49,994 nucleotides of DNA from Bradyrhizobium lablabi (GTDB taxonomy: Bacteria; Pseudomonadota; Alphaproteobacteria; Rhizobiales; Xanthobacteraceae), in NCBI RefSeq assembly GCF_018131005.1, contig NZ_JAFCJK010000021.1, positions 1 through 49,994 on the forward strand, given 5' to 3'. Position numbers and translations under genes: made by a program. Positions within the stretch are counted from its first letter, which is position 1; every line of letters starts with the position of its first letter. Below are positions 17,805 to 26,320 of the stretch, one piece after another. Below the pieces are notes generated by a model, which did not search any database, was not told where the DNA came from, and saw only the letters and a program-made list of their open reading frames with translations.

Positions 17805-18044
17805 TCAACCCGAATAGGTTTGAAATCGGCCGCGTGCATGGGCGCGCGCGACTGCCTTCATCAATTCGCCAACCTCATGCTCGAGAAATTCATTTGCAAC
17901 GATCAATGCGCGGATGGTCGCGCGCATATCACCGCCGCAGGCAGCAATGGCCTGGTCCACCGAAGCTTCGAGCCCGTCTTCATCATCGGATTCGGGCTGT
18001 GGGGAAGGCATCGGTCGATTCCGGGATTCCGTCGGGAGGCTCAT
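17805..18044 (-). CDS. Small acidic hypothetical protein
   Basis: A 79-residue protein with an acidic, Pro-Ser-rich N-terminus and a helical region from about residue 27 to 70 (AIAACGGDMRATIRALIVANEFLEHE, described in part). No known domain is recognised. Codon use and composition look like real coding sequence for this GC-rich genome, and proteins of this pattern are common as unnamed small genes in Bradyrhizobium. It is upstream of pccA on the same strand. Confidence 0.65.
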   Translation of the reverse strand: MSLPTESRNRPMPSPQPESDDEDGLEASVDQAIAACGGDMRATIRALIVANEFLEHEVGELMKAVARAHARGRFQTYSG

Positions 18045-18236
18045 GTTCCTATTTTGTTCTCTTCAAGTCAATGCTCCCGTCACCAGAATCTCGGGACAGT
18101 CCGGGGGCGCCTGCTGTGCTCGCTCATTCACCCAACGGGCGCGGCATAATTTTCAGCAGGACGACAGCTTGTGTTTGGCTTGACCGAAGACGTGCTAGAA
18201 GAGCGCCCGCTCGCCAGAACACATTGAAGTGAGATA

Positions 18237-19001
18237 ATGCGCTTACGAGCTTTCCATGTCGCGGCCTTGCTGCTCGCGTGTCTCTCCGTAAACTCAACCC
18301 TTGCCGCCAATGCCATCGTTCGTGACGCCGGCACGATCCAGCTCGGCAACATGACCTACCGGCTCGACGGCATCGACGCGCCGGCCCTCGACCAGCTATG
18401 CATCGACGAACACGCCGAGGTCTGGACCTGTGGCGTCGAAGCGCGCGATCGGCTGACGAAGTTGATCGCAGGAAAGCAGGTTCACTGCGACGATATCGGC
18501 GTCGATCCCACCTACAAGAAGCGCCGTCTCGGGGTCTGCAAGATCGAGGATGATCCGACCAACCTGAGTCAGCTTCTGGTCAGCCAGGGCTATGCCCTGA
18601 ATCTCGAAGCATCGGCCACCGGCCGCTTCAGGCCCGATGAAGCCGCCGCACGGGACGACCGCCAGGGACTTTGGAAAGGCTGCTTCGTAGCGCCGCGGGA
18701 GTTTCGCCTCGGCAAGAAGGACGGCACCCTGCTCGGCGGCTCCTGCCCTCCCGATCGCGACAAGCAGATCCGCGACGCGCTCTTTCCTGACGACCGCATC
18801 ATGCCCGCCGGCTGCAACATCAAGGGCAAATATGCAGCCCGCGCCCGCATGACGGGAAACATTGGCATTTACCACCTGCAGGCGTGCCGCAGTTACCCCG
18901 GCTTAACCAATCCGGACCGCTGGTTCTGCTCGGAAGACGATGCGCAAGCCGCCGGGTTCCGCAGGGCCTATAATTGCCGGGCCGGCGCCAAGGCCAAATG
19001 A
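18237..19001 (+). CDS. Secreted thermonuclease-like protein with C-terminal Cys-rich domain
   Basis: A 254-residue exported protein. A Sec signal peptide covers residues 1-23 (ends near STLA). A staphylococcal nuclease-like fold follows, with YRLDGIDAP, EARDRL and the late AARDDRQGLWKG pattern. Several cysteines point to disulphides in the periplasm. The C-terminal 60 residues (GCNIKGKY to FRRAYNC) resemble the small sunset or Ada-like domain seen after bacterial nucleases. Whether nuclease activity remains is uncertain, because the canonical catalytic Arg/Glu set is only partly visible. Confidence 0.8.
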   Translation: MRLRAFHVAALLLACLSVNSTLAANAIVRDAGTIQLGNMTYRLDGIDAPALDQLCIDEHAEVWTCGVEARDRLTKLIAGKQVHCDDIGVDPTYKKRRLGVCKIEDDPTNLSQLLVSQGYALNLEASATGRFRPDEAAARDDRQGLWKGCFVAPREFRLGKKDGTLLGGSCPPDRDKQIRDALFPDDRIMPAGCNIKGKYAARARMTGNIGIYHLQACRSYPGLTNPDRWFCSEDDAQAAGFRRAYNCRAGAKAK

Positions 19002-19072
19002 ATCGCAGCAAATCATCGCTGGCAAAAACGCCTCGTCCTGTGTGAGACTGGGCCAAGAGGTCGCCGGCGCGT

Positions 19073-21541
19073 ATGACTCCCCCCGATCCCACCGATGCGC
19101 TTCCCGAGGCTGCTGCAGCGGAACGACTGCGGCAGCACCTGGAGGAGATCGCGCGCGAACGCGACCAGGCGCACCGCGCCCTTCTCGACCGCGAAGCCGA
19201 GCTGGCACGGATCCAGCGTATCGCGCGGGTCGGTGGGCTCGAGATCGATTTCCGCGACGGCGTCAGAAACCGTCGCTCACCTGAATATCTGCTCGTTCAC
19301 GGACTGCCGCCCGGCGAAGCAAACGAGACCTACGAGAACTGGATCGCGCGCATCCATCCGGAGGATCGCGAGCGGACGATCGAGCACCTGTTCGAAGTTC
19401 TGAAGGGCGGAGGCGAGGATTATTCAGACGAATACCGCATCATCCGGCCAAACGACGGCGAGAGCCGCTGGATCCGCGTCGTCGCCAAGATCGAGCGCGA
19501 CCGCACCGGCCGCGCGCAGCGACTGGTCGGCGCCGATCTTGACGTCACCGATCAAATGCTCGCGCAGGAGGTCTTGCGCGAGAGCGAGGAGCGCTTCCGC
19601 CTGATCGCCGACAGTGCGCCGGTCCCGATCTGGGTGACAAAACTCGACCGCACGCGCTCTTTCGCCAACCAGGCCTATCTCGATTTTATCGGCCTGCCCT
19701 TCGAGGAAGCGATTGTGTTCGATTGGCGCAAGGCGCTGCATCCGGATGACCTGCCCCGCATCCTGCAGGAGCAGATCACGGGTGAACTCTCGCTCAAGCC
19801 GTTCGTGCTCGAGGCGCGCTACCGGAACGCGGCGGACGACTGGCGCTGGCTGCGCTCGGAGTCGCAGCCGCGATGGGATCCGAACGGCAAGCATATCGGC
19901 TTCATTGGCGTTGCTCACGACGTCACCGCGGCCAAGGAAGCTGAGATCGAGCTCAGGAAGCTCAACGAGACGCTGGAGCGGCGGATTTCGGAACGCACGG
20001 CGCAGCTCGAATCCAACGAAGCCCAGATGCGCGCGATCCTGGAGACCAGCCATCAGTATCAGGTGTTGCTCAACGAGAAGGGCGAGCTCCTGTATGCCAA
20101 CAAGACGGCGCTAACCGGCATTCGCGCGGACGTAGCCGACGTCATCGACAAGCCGTTCTGGGATACGCCCTGGTTCAGCGCGACCGAAGGTGCGTCGCAA
20201 ATGGTGAGAAACGCCTTCACCACGGTGATGCTCGGCGAGGACGTCAAGACGGAGATATTGCTTCGGCTGCCGATCGGTGACCGCAGCTTCGACTTCGAGA
20301 TGCGGCCGCTGCGTGACCAGCACGGCACCATCATCGGCGCGGTGCCGGAAGCCGTCGATATCACCGAGCGCCGCCGCGGCGAGGAAGCCTTGCGGCAGTC
20401 GCAGAAGATGGAAGCGGTCGGACAGCTCACCGGCGGCGTCGCGCACGACTTCAACAATCTCCTGACCATCATCCGTTCCGCGACCGATTTCCTGCGCCGG
20501 CGCGAACTGCCCGAAGAGCGTCGCCGCCGCTATATTGACGCGATTGGCGAGACGGTGGAGCGCGCCTCCAAGCTGACCGCCCAGCTGCTGGCGTTCGCGC
20601 GCAGGCAGCCGCTCAAGCCCGAGGTGTTCAATGTCGGCGCACAGGTCGAAAGCGTCGCGCGGCTGATCCGTCCGCTGGTCGGCGCCCGCATCTATATCGA
20701 CGTCAGGATTGACGACCCCGATTGCTTTGCGATCGCCGACATCGGCCAGTTCGAGACCGCGCTGATCAATCTCGCCGTCAACGGCCGCGACGCGATGAGC
20801 GGCGAGGGCCATCTCACGATCGCCGTCAGGAAGGTCGGCACCATCCCTCCCCTGCGCGCCCAGACGACGCGCAACGGCGACTTCGTCGCGATCTCGATCG
20901 AGGACACCGGCACCGGCATCTCGCCTGAAAATCTCGACGCAATTTTCGAGCCGTTCTTCACGACCAAGGAAGTCGGCAAAGGCACCGGTCTCGGGCTCAG
21001 CCAGGCCTTTGGCTTCGCCAAACAGTCCGATGGCGACATCGAGGTGAGAAGCGCCCTCGGACAGGGCGCGACCTTCACCATCTATCTGCCGCAAGCGACG
21101 CGACCTGCGAGCGAGAAGGTGGCGACTGCGACCGGCAGCGAGCAGGCCTCGATCGGCCGTGGCTATCGCGTCCTTGTCGTGGAAGACAATGACGATGTCG
21201 GCCGCTTCTCCACTGAGCTCCTTGAGGACCTGGGCTATTCGGTCAAGCGAGCGGCCGACGCCAACGCTGCGCTGGAGATCCTGTCGGAGAACGAGTTTTC
21301 CGCCGACCTGGTGTTCTCTGACGTGATCATGCCCGGCATGAATGGCGTCGAGCTTGCCGGCATCATCCGCGACCGCTTCCCCGGTCTGCCCGTGGTACTG
21401 ACCAGCGGCTACAGCAACGTTCTCGCCGAGAACGTCCACAGCGGCTTCGAACTGATCCAGAAGCCCTACTCCGTGGAAGCGCTGTCGCGCACGCTCAGGA
21501 AGGCAATTGGCGAGCAAAGGGCGGCGGCCGCCAAGTCCTGA
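19073..21541 (+). CDS. Hybrid sensor histidine kinase with three PAS domains and a receiver
   Basis: An 822-residue cytoplasmic sensor. A short coiled coil (residues 12-50) leads into three PAS-type domains at about 50-160, 175-295 and 315-440. The HisKA dimerisation domain has the phospho-His in VAHDFNNLL near residue 460. The ATPase domain shows INLAVNGRDAM, DTGTGI, FFTTKEVGKGTGLGL near 550-680. A receiver domain closes the protein, with acidic pair EDNDD near 704, phospho-Asp in VFSDVIMPGMNG near 749 and Lys in QKPYS. No transmembrane helices are seen. No separate response regulator gene is adjacent. Confidence 0.93.
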   Translation: MTPPDPTDALPEAAAAERLRQHLEEIARERDQAHRALLDREAELARIQRIARVGGLEIDFRDGVRNRRSPEYLLVHGLPPGEANETYENWIARIHPEDRERTIEHLFEVLKGGGEDYSDEYRIIRPNDGESRWIRVVAKIERDRTGRAQRLVGADLDVTDQMLAQEVLRESEERFRLIADSAPVPIWVTKLDRTRSFANQAYLDFIGLPFEEAIVFDWRKALHPDDLPRILQEQITGELSLKPFVLEARYRNAADDWRWLRSESQPRWDPNGKHIGFIGVAHDVTAAKEAEIELRKLNETLERRISERTAQLESNEAQMRAILETSHQYQVLLNEKGELLYANKTALTGIRADVADVIDKPFWDTPWFSATEGASQMVRNAFTTVMLGEDVKTEILLRLPIGDRSFDFEMRPLRDQHGTIIGAVPEAVDITERRRGEEALRQSQKMEAVGQLTGGVAHDFNNLLTIIRSATDFLRRRELPEERRRRYIDAIGETVERASKLTAQLLAFARRQPLKPEVFNVGAQVESVARLIRPLVGARIYIDVRIDDPDCFAIADIGQFETALINLAVNGRDAMSGEGHLTIAVRKVGTIPPLRAQTTRNGDFVAISIEDTGTGISPENLDAIFEPFFTTKEVGKGTGLGLSQAFGFAKQSDGDIEVRSALGQGATFTIYLPQATRPASEKVATATGSEQASIGRGYRVLVVEDNDDVGRFSTELLEDLGYSVKRAADANAALEILSENEFSADLVFSDVIMPGMNGVELAGIIRDRFPGLPVVLTSGYSNVLAENVHSGFELIQKPYSVEALSRTLRKAIGEQRAAAAKS

Positions 21542-21592
21542 TGCAAGTCCTGATGCCAGTGCGGATCATCTCGCGCATCATCGACCGGCACC

Positions 21593-21889
21593 CTATTCGA
21601 TCATCACGTGCGCAAGGCCGAGTTGCAGGATGCCCAGCGCCCGCGCTGCCGCGGTCGAGACATCGATGATCCGTCCGCGGACGAACGGGCCGCGGTCGTT
21701 GACGCGGCACTGTATCGATCGTCCCCGATAGGAAACCCTCACCATCGTGCCGAACGGCCTGCTGCGATGGGCGCAGGTCATTTCCCCGCTTTTGCCGATG
21801 CCGCGATAATAGGACGCAAGGCCGCTCTCCGCGTTTGCCGTGCAAATGGCAAACAGCAGCAGAGCCGCGGACGTTGCTGCGGTTCTCAT
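21593..21889 (-). CDS. RlpA-like double-psi beta-barrel protein, exported
   Basis: A 98-residue exported protein: signal peptide of about 20 residues ending near ANA, then one RlpA-type double-psi beta-barrel. The pattern ASYYRG, EMTCAHRSRPFGTMVRV, and VNDRGPFVRGRIIDVS is the family core, including the Asp of the lytic transglycosylase-like active site (NDRGPF). It is shorter than RlpA proper and lacks a SPOR domain, so a peptidoglycan-binding or weak lytic role is likely rather than septal targeting. Confidence 0.88.
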   Translation of the reverse strand: MRTAATSAALLLFAICTANAESGLASYYRGIGKSGEMTCAHRSRPFGTMVRVSYRGRSIQCRVNDRGPFVRGRIIDVSTAAARALGILQLGLAHVMIE

Positions 21890-22245
21890 TGATCAACCTG
21901 CCGGTCGCCCCGGTCGACAACACGGTTCCGCAGCCCGGGTTCCCTCCGTTCGACCTTCACCTTGAGAATTTGGAACGCCTTCGCGCGCGGCCGGCCTGTA
22001 AAGCAAGCGGAGAACAGACCATGGCACGTTCGCACGATGCCACCGAGCAGATGACCGCCCCGGGTCGTACCGTCGGATAGACCGAGTACGATATGAACAT
22101 GACGTCCGGCACCGGCCACAGCTCGGATGAGTTGATCAGCCATCCCCCGGCGTTGAAGAGGTCGAGCCCGCCGACATGGGGCGGCGGCCGCTCCTGGTCC
22201 TTGATTGACGGAATCCAACATGGTTAACCCACGGCCCGCAAGGCA
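21890..22245. other. Intergenic region, no gene seen
   Basis: About 355 bp between divergent genes. Reading frames on both strands lack a plausible start with ribosome site and give unstructured translations. No strong hairpin or repeat was noticed. Confidence 0.4.
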
Positions 22246-22518
22246 ATGAACGTAATCATGGGCTCGCAGTCTGTGGCGGCTTTTCTTTCTATGGATTCTC
22301 TCACACTGTTCGGCTTGTTCGCGGTGACGATGATGCTCGTCTGCTACGCCGCCGAGGATCGAAGTCCCTGGTTCATTCTGGCCTTCGCGATGGCCTGCGC
22401 GCTCGGCTCGGCCTACGGCTTCCTGCAGGGCGCTTGGCCATTCGGCCTTGTTGAGGCTGTGTGGGCCGTCGTCGCCGCGCGCCGGTGGTTCGCGCGTCGC
22501 AACGCGGCCAGCCTTTGA
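22246..22518 (+). CDS. Small membrane protein, conserved hypothetical
   Basis: A 90-residue protein with two hydrophobic segments, about residues 20-36 and 42-62, and an Arg-rich C-terminus (RRWFARRN). The sequence MDSLTLFGLFAVTMMLVCYA marks a likely conserved core that could itself be the start (ATG 22291). It resembles short two-helix inner-membrane proteins widespread in Bradyrhizobium. No function is known. Confidence 0.65.
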   Translation: MNVIMGSQSVAAFLSMDSLTLFGLFAVTMMLVCYAAEDRSPWFILAFAMACALGSAYGFLQGAWPFGLVEAVWAVVAARRWFARRNAASL

Positions 22519-22724
22519 GTAGCCAACACAGTTTTCATCACAGTTCTCCGTCCGGGCAACCGAGGCCAGGACCGCCCGGCCCACGAGCGACGCCTCGTTT
22601 CAGGCGCATACAGGCAAAACTCTGGCTATCATCTCGTCGCGAGGCTGCTGTAACAATTCTGTCATATCGCAAATCTAAACGAGGGCTGCGGGATCAGTCA
22701 AAATTGATTATGGGGAATAACAAA

Positions 22725-24563
22725 ATGCGCCGTGCCGTCACACTCTTGTCCGCCAGCATCATTGCGTTGTCAGCGGGCGCCGCATCGGCGCAGAATGCCA
22801 AGCCGCGCAACCTCATCCTGTTCGTCCCGGACGGCCTGCGCGGCGGCATCGTGACGCCGGAAACCGCGCCGGCGATGGCCGAAATTCGCGACAAGGGCGT
22901 CAACTTCAAAAACTCGCATTCGCTGTTTCCGACCTTCACCATGGCAAACAGTTCGGCATTGTCGACCGGCCACTATCTCGGCGACACCGGCACGTTCTCG
23001 AACACAATCTACACCGGCTACACCTCGACGCCGGCCGGCGACACGGTGGTGCCCTTCATCGAAAACGACGCGGTGCTTGCCGATGTCGACGATCACTTCA
23101 ACGGCGACTACCTCAACGAGGAAACGATCCTGAAGATGGCGCGCGGCCACGGCTTAAGCACCGCGGCGATCGGCAAGGTCGGCCCCACGCTGCTGTTCGA
23201 CCACACCGATCGCGGCAGGAACACGATCGTGATCGACGACTCCACCGGCGGAAAGACCGGCGTTCCCCTTTCCGACGAAATGAAGGAGGCTCTCACCAAG
23301 GCGAACCTGCCGCTGGTCACGCCCGGCCGCGGCGACAACGCCAAGGCGGGCGACGCCAAGACACCTGGCACGACGAGCGCGAATGTGGCGCAGCAGGCCT
23401 ACATGGCGGATGTCGCGACCAAGGTGGTGCTGCCGATGTTCAAGGCGCGCAACAAACCGTTCGTTTTGGTGTTCTGGTCGCGTGATCCCGATGGCAGCCA
23501 GCACAATACAGGCGACAGCCTCAACACCATCACGCCCGGCATCAACGGCCCGACCTCGATGGCCGGCATCAGGAATGCCGACAACAATCTGGCGCAAATC
23601 CGCAAGGCGCTCGACGAGCTCGGGCTTGCCGCCGACACCAACATCATCGTCTCCTCCGACCACGGCTTCTCGACGATTTCGAAGGAGAGCAAGACGAGCC
23701 CTTCGGCAAAGATTTCCTATGACGACACACCGAAGGACTTCCTGCCGATGGGCTTTTTGGCGATCGATCTCGCCAAGGCGTTGAACCTGCCGCTCTACGA
23801 CCCCAACGACAAGAACGCGCGCGTCGCCGACGACGCCCATCCCAAGGCCGGCAACGGCGTGCTCGGACAGGATCCGGCCAAGCCCGACGTCGTGGTCGCG
23901 ACGAACGGCGGCTCCGACCTGATCTATCTGCCGGGCAGGGACAAGAAGCTGGCCGACCGCGTCGTCAAGGCGCTGCTCGAGCAGGACTATGTCAGCGGGC
24001 TCTTCGTCGACGATAAGCTTGGCCGCTTCCGCGGCACGCTCCCGATGTCGGCCCTCAATCTGAAGGGCAAGGCGCTGACGCCGAACCCGTCGATCGTGGT
24101 CAACTTCCGCTCCTGGTCGAGCGGCTGCGAGATCGCGACCAACTGCTCGGTGCAGATCGCCGACACCGTGTTGCGGCAAGGCCAGGGCATGCATGGCAGC
24201 TTCAGCCGCGGCGACACCTTCAACTTCACCGCGGCGATCGGACCCGACTTCAAGTCCGGCTATGTCGATCCGCTTCCCGTCAGCAACGCCGACGTCGGAA
24301 TGACCGCCGCGCAGCTCCTCGGTTTGCGCAGCCCGGGCAATGGCGGTCTGATGGGCCGCGTGATGTCGGAAGCGCTCCCGAACGGTATCGTGCCGAAGAT
24401 GGCCGAGGGTACTATGACCTCCAAGCCGGCCGCAGGCGGCCTGCGCACCGTGATCAAGTTCCAGCGCGTGCTCTCGACTCGCTATTTCGACGTCGCGGGA
24501 TTTCCCGGGCGCACGCTCGGACTGGACGCTAGCGACGCCAAACAGAAAACGGCGGGGAAATAA
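22725..24563 (+). CDS. Secreted alkaline phosphatase-superfamily phosphodiesterase
   Basis: A 612-residue exported hydrolase. Sec signal peptide: MRRAVTLLSASIIALSAGA, cleavage near ASA. The type I phosphodiesterase/nucleotide pyrophosphatase fold is shown by the metal-binding LILFVPDGLRGG, the nucleophilic Thr in FPTFTMANSSAL, and the second metal site SSDHGFSTI. The substrate is probably a phosphate ester or nucleotide outside the cytoplasm. ATG 22725 is chosen because GGGGAA lies eight bases ahead and the signal peptide starts there; ATG 22710 is possible. Confidence 0.88.
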   Translation: MRRAVTLLSASIIALSAGAASAQNAKPRNLILFVPDGLRGGIVTPETAPAMAEIRDKGVNFKNSHSLFPTFTMANSSALSTGHYLGDTGTFSNTIYTGYTSTPAGDTVVPFIENDAVLADVDDHFNGDYLNEETILKMARGHGLSTAAIGKVGPTLLFDHTDRGRNTIVIDDSTGGKTGVPLSDEMKEALTKANLPLVTPGRGDNAKAGDAKTPGTTSANVAQQAYMADVATKVVLPMFKARNKPFVLVFWSRDPDGSQHNTGDSLNTITPGINGPTSMAGIRNADNNLAQIRKALDELGLAADTNIIVSSDHGFSTISKESKTSPSAKISYDDTPKDFLPMGFLAIDLAKALNLPLYDPNDKNARVADDAHPKAGNGVLGQDPAKPDVVVATNGGSDLIYLPGRDKKLADRVVKALLEQDYVSGLFVDDKLGRFRGTLPMSALNLKGKALTPNPSIVVNFRSWSSGCEIATNCSVQIADTVLRQGQGMHGSFSRGDTFNFTAAIGPDFKSGYVDPLPVSNADVGMTAAQLLGLRSPGNGGLMGRVMSEALPNGIVPKMAEGTMTSKPAAGGLRTVIKFQRVLSTRYFDVAGFPGRTLGLDASDAKQKTAGK

Positions 24564-24570
24564 CCCCGCC
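24551..24570 (+). terminator. Hairpin at the end of the phosphodiesterase gene
   Basis: GGCGGGG (24551-24557) and CCCCGCC (24564-24570) form a perfect 7-bp stem around a 6-nt loop that contains the stop codon. The stem is strong, but no T-run follows. It may act as a terminator or mRNA stabiliser between convergent genes. Confidence 0.45.
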
Positions 24571-24602
24571 GCACTGTGGAATCCGTTGTCGGGATGATGA
24601 TG

Positions 24603-25184
24603 TTACATCATCCCGATGTCGAGCACATTGGGTAATTGGGCAGCGAGCGGCAACGCGGTCGCGCCAACAAGCGTCGCAACCATCGCCGCCAGCGCGTGGC
24701 TGGCGCGGCGTTTGCTGCGCATCTGCTCGGCGATCCATTCCAGCACCTTGGTGTCGATCTTGGTTGCCTCTGTCGGCGCCCAGCTCTCGATGTCGGTGTC
24801 AGGGGACAGTGCGACCGTGCGCGGCGGGACCGGCAGACCGGACTCGGACGCCGCGTGATGGGCGACAGCCTTGGCGAGCAGATCGTCGAAGCGACCATCG
24901 TCGCTGCGCTCGGCGGCAGCCTCGTTGATCTCGAACAACGCCTCGGCCTCCGCCCGGCTGACAGGCTGATGCTCGACGGCGGATGCGGTCAGGATGCGCG
25001 CGCACCATGCGGCGTCATCGGCATCGAGCGCGCGGGAGAAATGGATGCGGCCCCTGGTGGTCGGGCCTTCGCCGGTGATGACGCCGTCGCGAACGATAGC
25101 CAGAGCGTGAGCGGCGGTCTTGCGGCAGGACGGTTGCAGTGCACCGCTGAAGAACTCAGCGGTCTTGGTACTTGGGGCAGACAT
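24603..25184 (-). CDS. Hypothetical protein with C-terminal membrane segment
   Basis: A 193-residue protein I do not recognise. The N-terminal region includes TAEFFSGALQPSCRKTAAHAL and later RGRIHFSRALDADDAAWCARIL, suggesting a helical fold. Near residue 130 lie Pro-rich stretches, and residues about 165-185 (HALAAMVATLVGATALPLAA) form one hydrophobic helix near the C-terminus, as in tail-anchored proteins. ATG 25184 is preferred over a TTG at 25199. It is convergent with the phosphodiesterase gene. Confidence 0.6.
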   Translation of the reverse strand: MSAPSTKTAEFFSGALQPSCRKTAAHALAIVRDGVITGEGPTTRGRIHFSRALDADDAAWCARILTASAVEHQPVSRAEAEALFEINEAAAERSDDGRFDDLLAKAVAHHAASESGLPVPPRTVALSPDTDIESWAPTEATKIDTKVLEWIAEQMRSKRRASHALAAMVATLVGATALPLAAQLPNVLDIGMM

Positions 25185-25571
25185 AGTGAGAGCTTTCAAT
25201 TCCTATCTCAGGCCAGCTTTTCCATGCGGGCGTAAATGGGTAGTTAATGATTCGAAACTTCCATTTCGAGATTTTTACATGGTTGCCATTTGGTCGCTGT
25301 GATCCCTGTCACGGTTCGCCCATATAGCAGCAGGCGCGAGCGTGGTGGCGGCGATAAACGGCATTATCTGGGCATTTCCAGGCTTTTCCTGTCGCAGTGG
25401 TTATTTCGTCGCATGAGCGCGCATCGGAAGAAGGTGCTAAGAGTTCCACGCCGAAGAGAAGGATTTCACGTTTTTTCGTCAGCCCGTTCACTTGGCCCCT
25501 TCCGCCTCGTATATTGTAGGGGACGGACCAACACGAATTTCATAGTAACTTCAATAGCATGAGGTCAAACC
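25185..25571. promoter_or_regulatory. Divergent intergenic region upstream of the peroxiredoxin
   Basis: About 385 bp with no convincing gene. It must hold promoters for the leftward hypothetical gene and the rightward peroxiredoxin. A GAGG ribosome site lies just before the ATG at 25572. No clear OxyR-type dyad was identified by eye. Confidence 0.4.
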
Positions 25572-26231
25572 ATGGCACTCCAGATCGGCTCTATCGCCCC
25601 CGACTTCGAAGCCCAGACCACCGAAGGCAAGATCAAGTTCCACGACTGGATCGGGAACGGCTGGGCGATGCTCTTTTCGCACCCCAAGGACTTCACTCCC
25701 GTTTGCACCACGGAACTCGGCGCGCTCGCGAAGCTGAAGCCCGAATTTGACAAGCGCGGCGTTAAGTTAATGGGCCTGTCGGTGGACCCCGTCGACCGGC
25801 ACGCGAAATGGTCTGAAGACATCAAGGAGACGCAGGGAGCCGCGCCGAACTACCCGATGATCGGCGACACCGACTATAACGTCTCCAAGCTCTACGACAT
25901 GCTGCCGGCCTCGACCTCCGGCGATCCCCTCGCCCGCACTCCTGCCGACAACCAGACCGTCCGCAACGTTTTCGTGATCGGACCCGACAAGAAGATCAAG
26001 CTCGTGATGGTCTATCCGATGACCACTGGAAGGAACTTCCAGGAGATCCTTCGCTCAATCGACTCGCTGCAGATGACCGCCAAGCACCGCGTTGCCACGC
26101 CGGCTGACTGGAAGCAGGGCGAAGACGTCATCATTGCAGGCTCGGTCACCGATGATGAGGCCAAGACGATCTACCCGCAGGGCTGGAAATCGCCGAAGCC
26201 GTATATCCGGATCGTTCCGCAGCCGAAATAG
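25572..26231 (+). CDS. 1-Cys peroxiredoxin (Prx6 type)
   Basis: A 219-residue antioxidant enzyme that reduces hydrogen peroxide and organic hydroperoxides. The peroxidatic Cys lies in FTPVCTTELG near residue 47, with SHPKDFTP before it. The length and the extended C-terminal domain (DWKQGEDVIIAGSV, then IYPQGW) are typical of the Prx6 subfamily, which has no resolving Cys in the usual position. It converges with the chemoreceptor gene, with a strong hairpin between. Confidence 0.93.
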   Translation: MALQIGSIAPDFEAQTTEGKIKFHDWIGNGWAMLFSHPKDFTPVCTTELGALAKLKPEFDKRGVKLMGLSVDPVDRHAKWSEDIKETQGAAPNYPMIGDTDYNVSKLYDMLPASTSGDPLARTPADNQTVRNVFVIGPDKKIKLVMVYPMTTGRNFQEILRSIDSLQMTAKHRVATPADWKQGEDVIIAGSVTDDEAKTIYPQGWKSPKPYIRIVPQPK

Positions 26232-26270
26232 CGCCGGGAAGCCGGCAACTGCGGCACCAATTTCAACAAG

Positions 26271-26293
26271 CCGGCGGTCGGCGAGACCGCCGG
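26271..26293. terminator. Bidirectional terminator hairpin
   Basis: CCGGCGGTC (26271-26279) and GACCGCCGG (26285-26293) form a perfect 9-bp stem with a 5-nt loop between the convergent peroxiredoxin and chemoreceptor genes. No long T-run is present, as is common in GC-rich genomes. Confidence 0.55.
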
Positions 26294-26320
26294 ATGCACA
26301 GGCCGCGAAGGCGCACGTCA

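Noticed and set aside
20111..21517. 468-residue minus-strand frame
   Set aside because: Antisense shadow of the hybrid kinase, which has all expected motifs on the plus strand.
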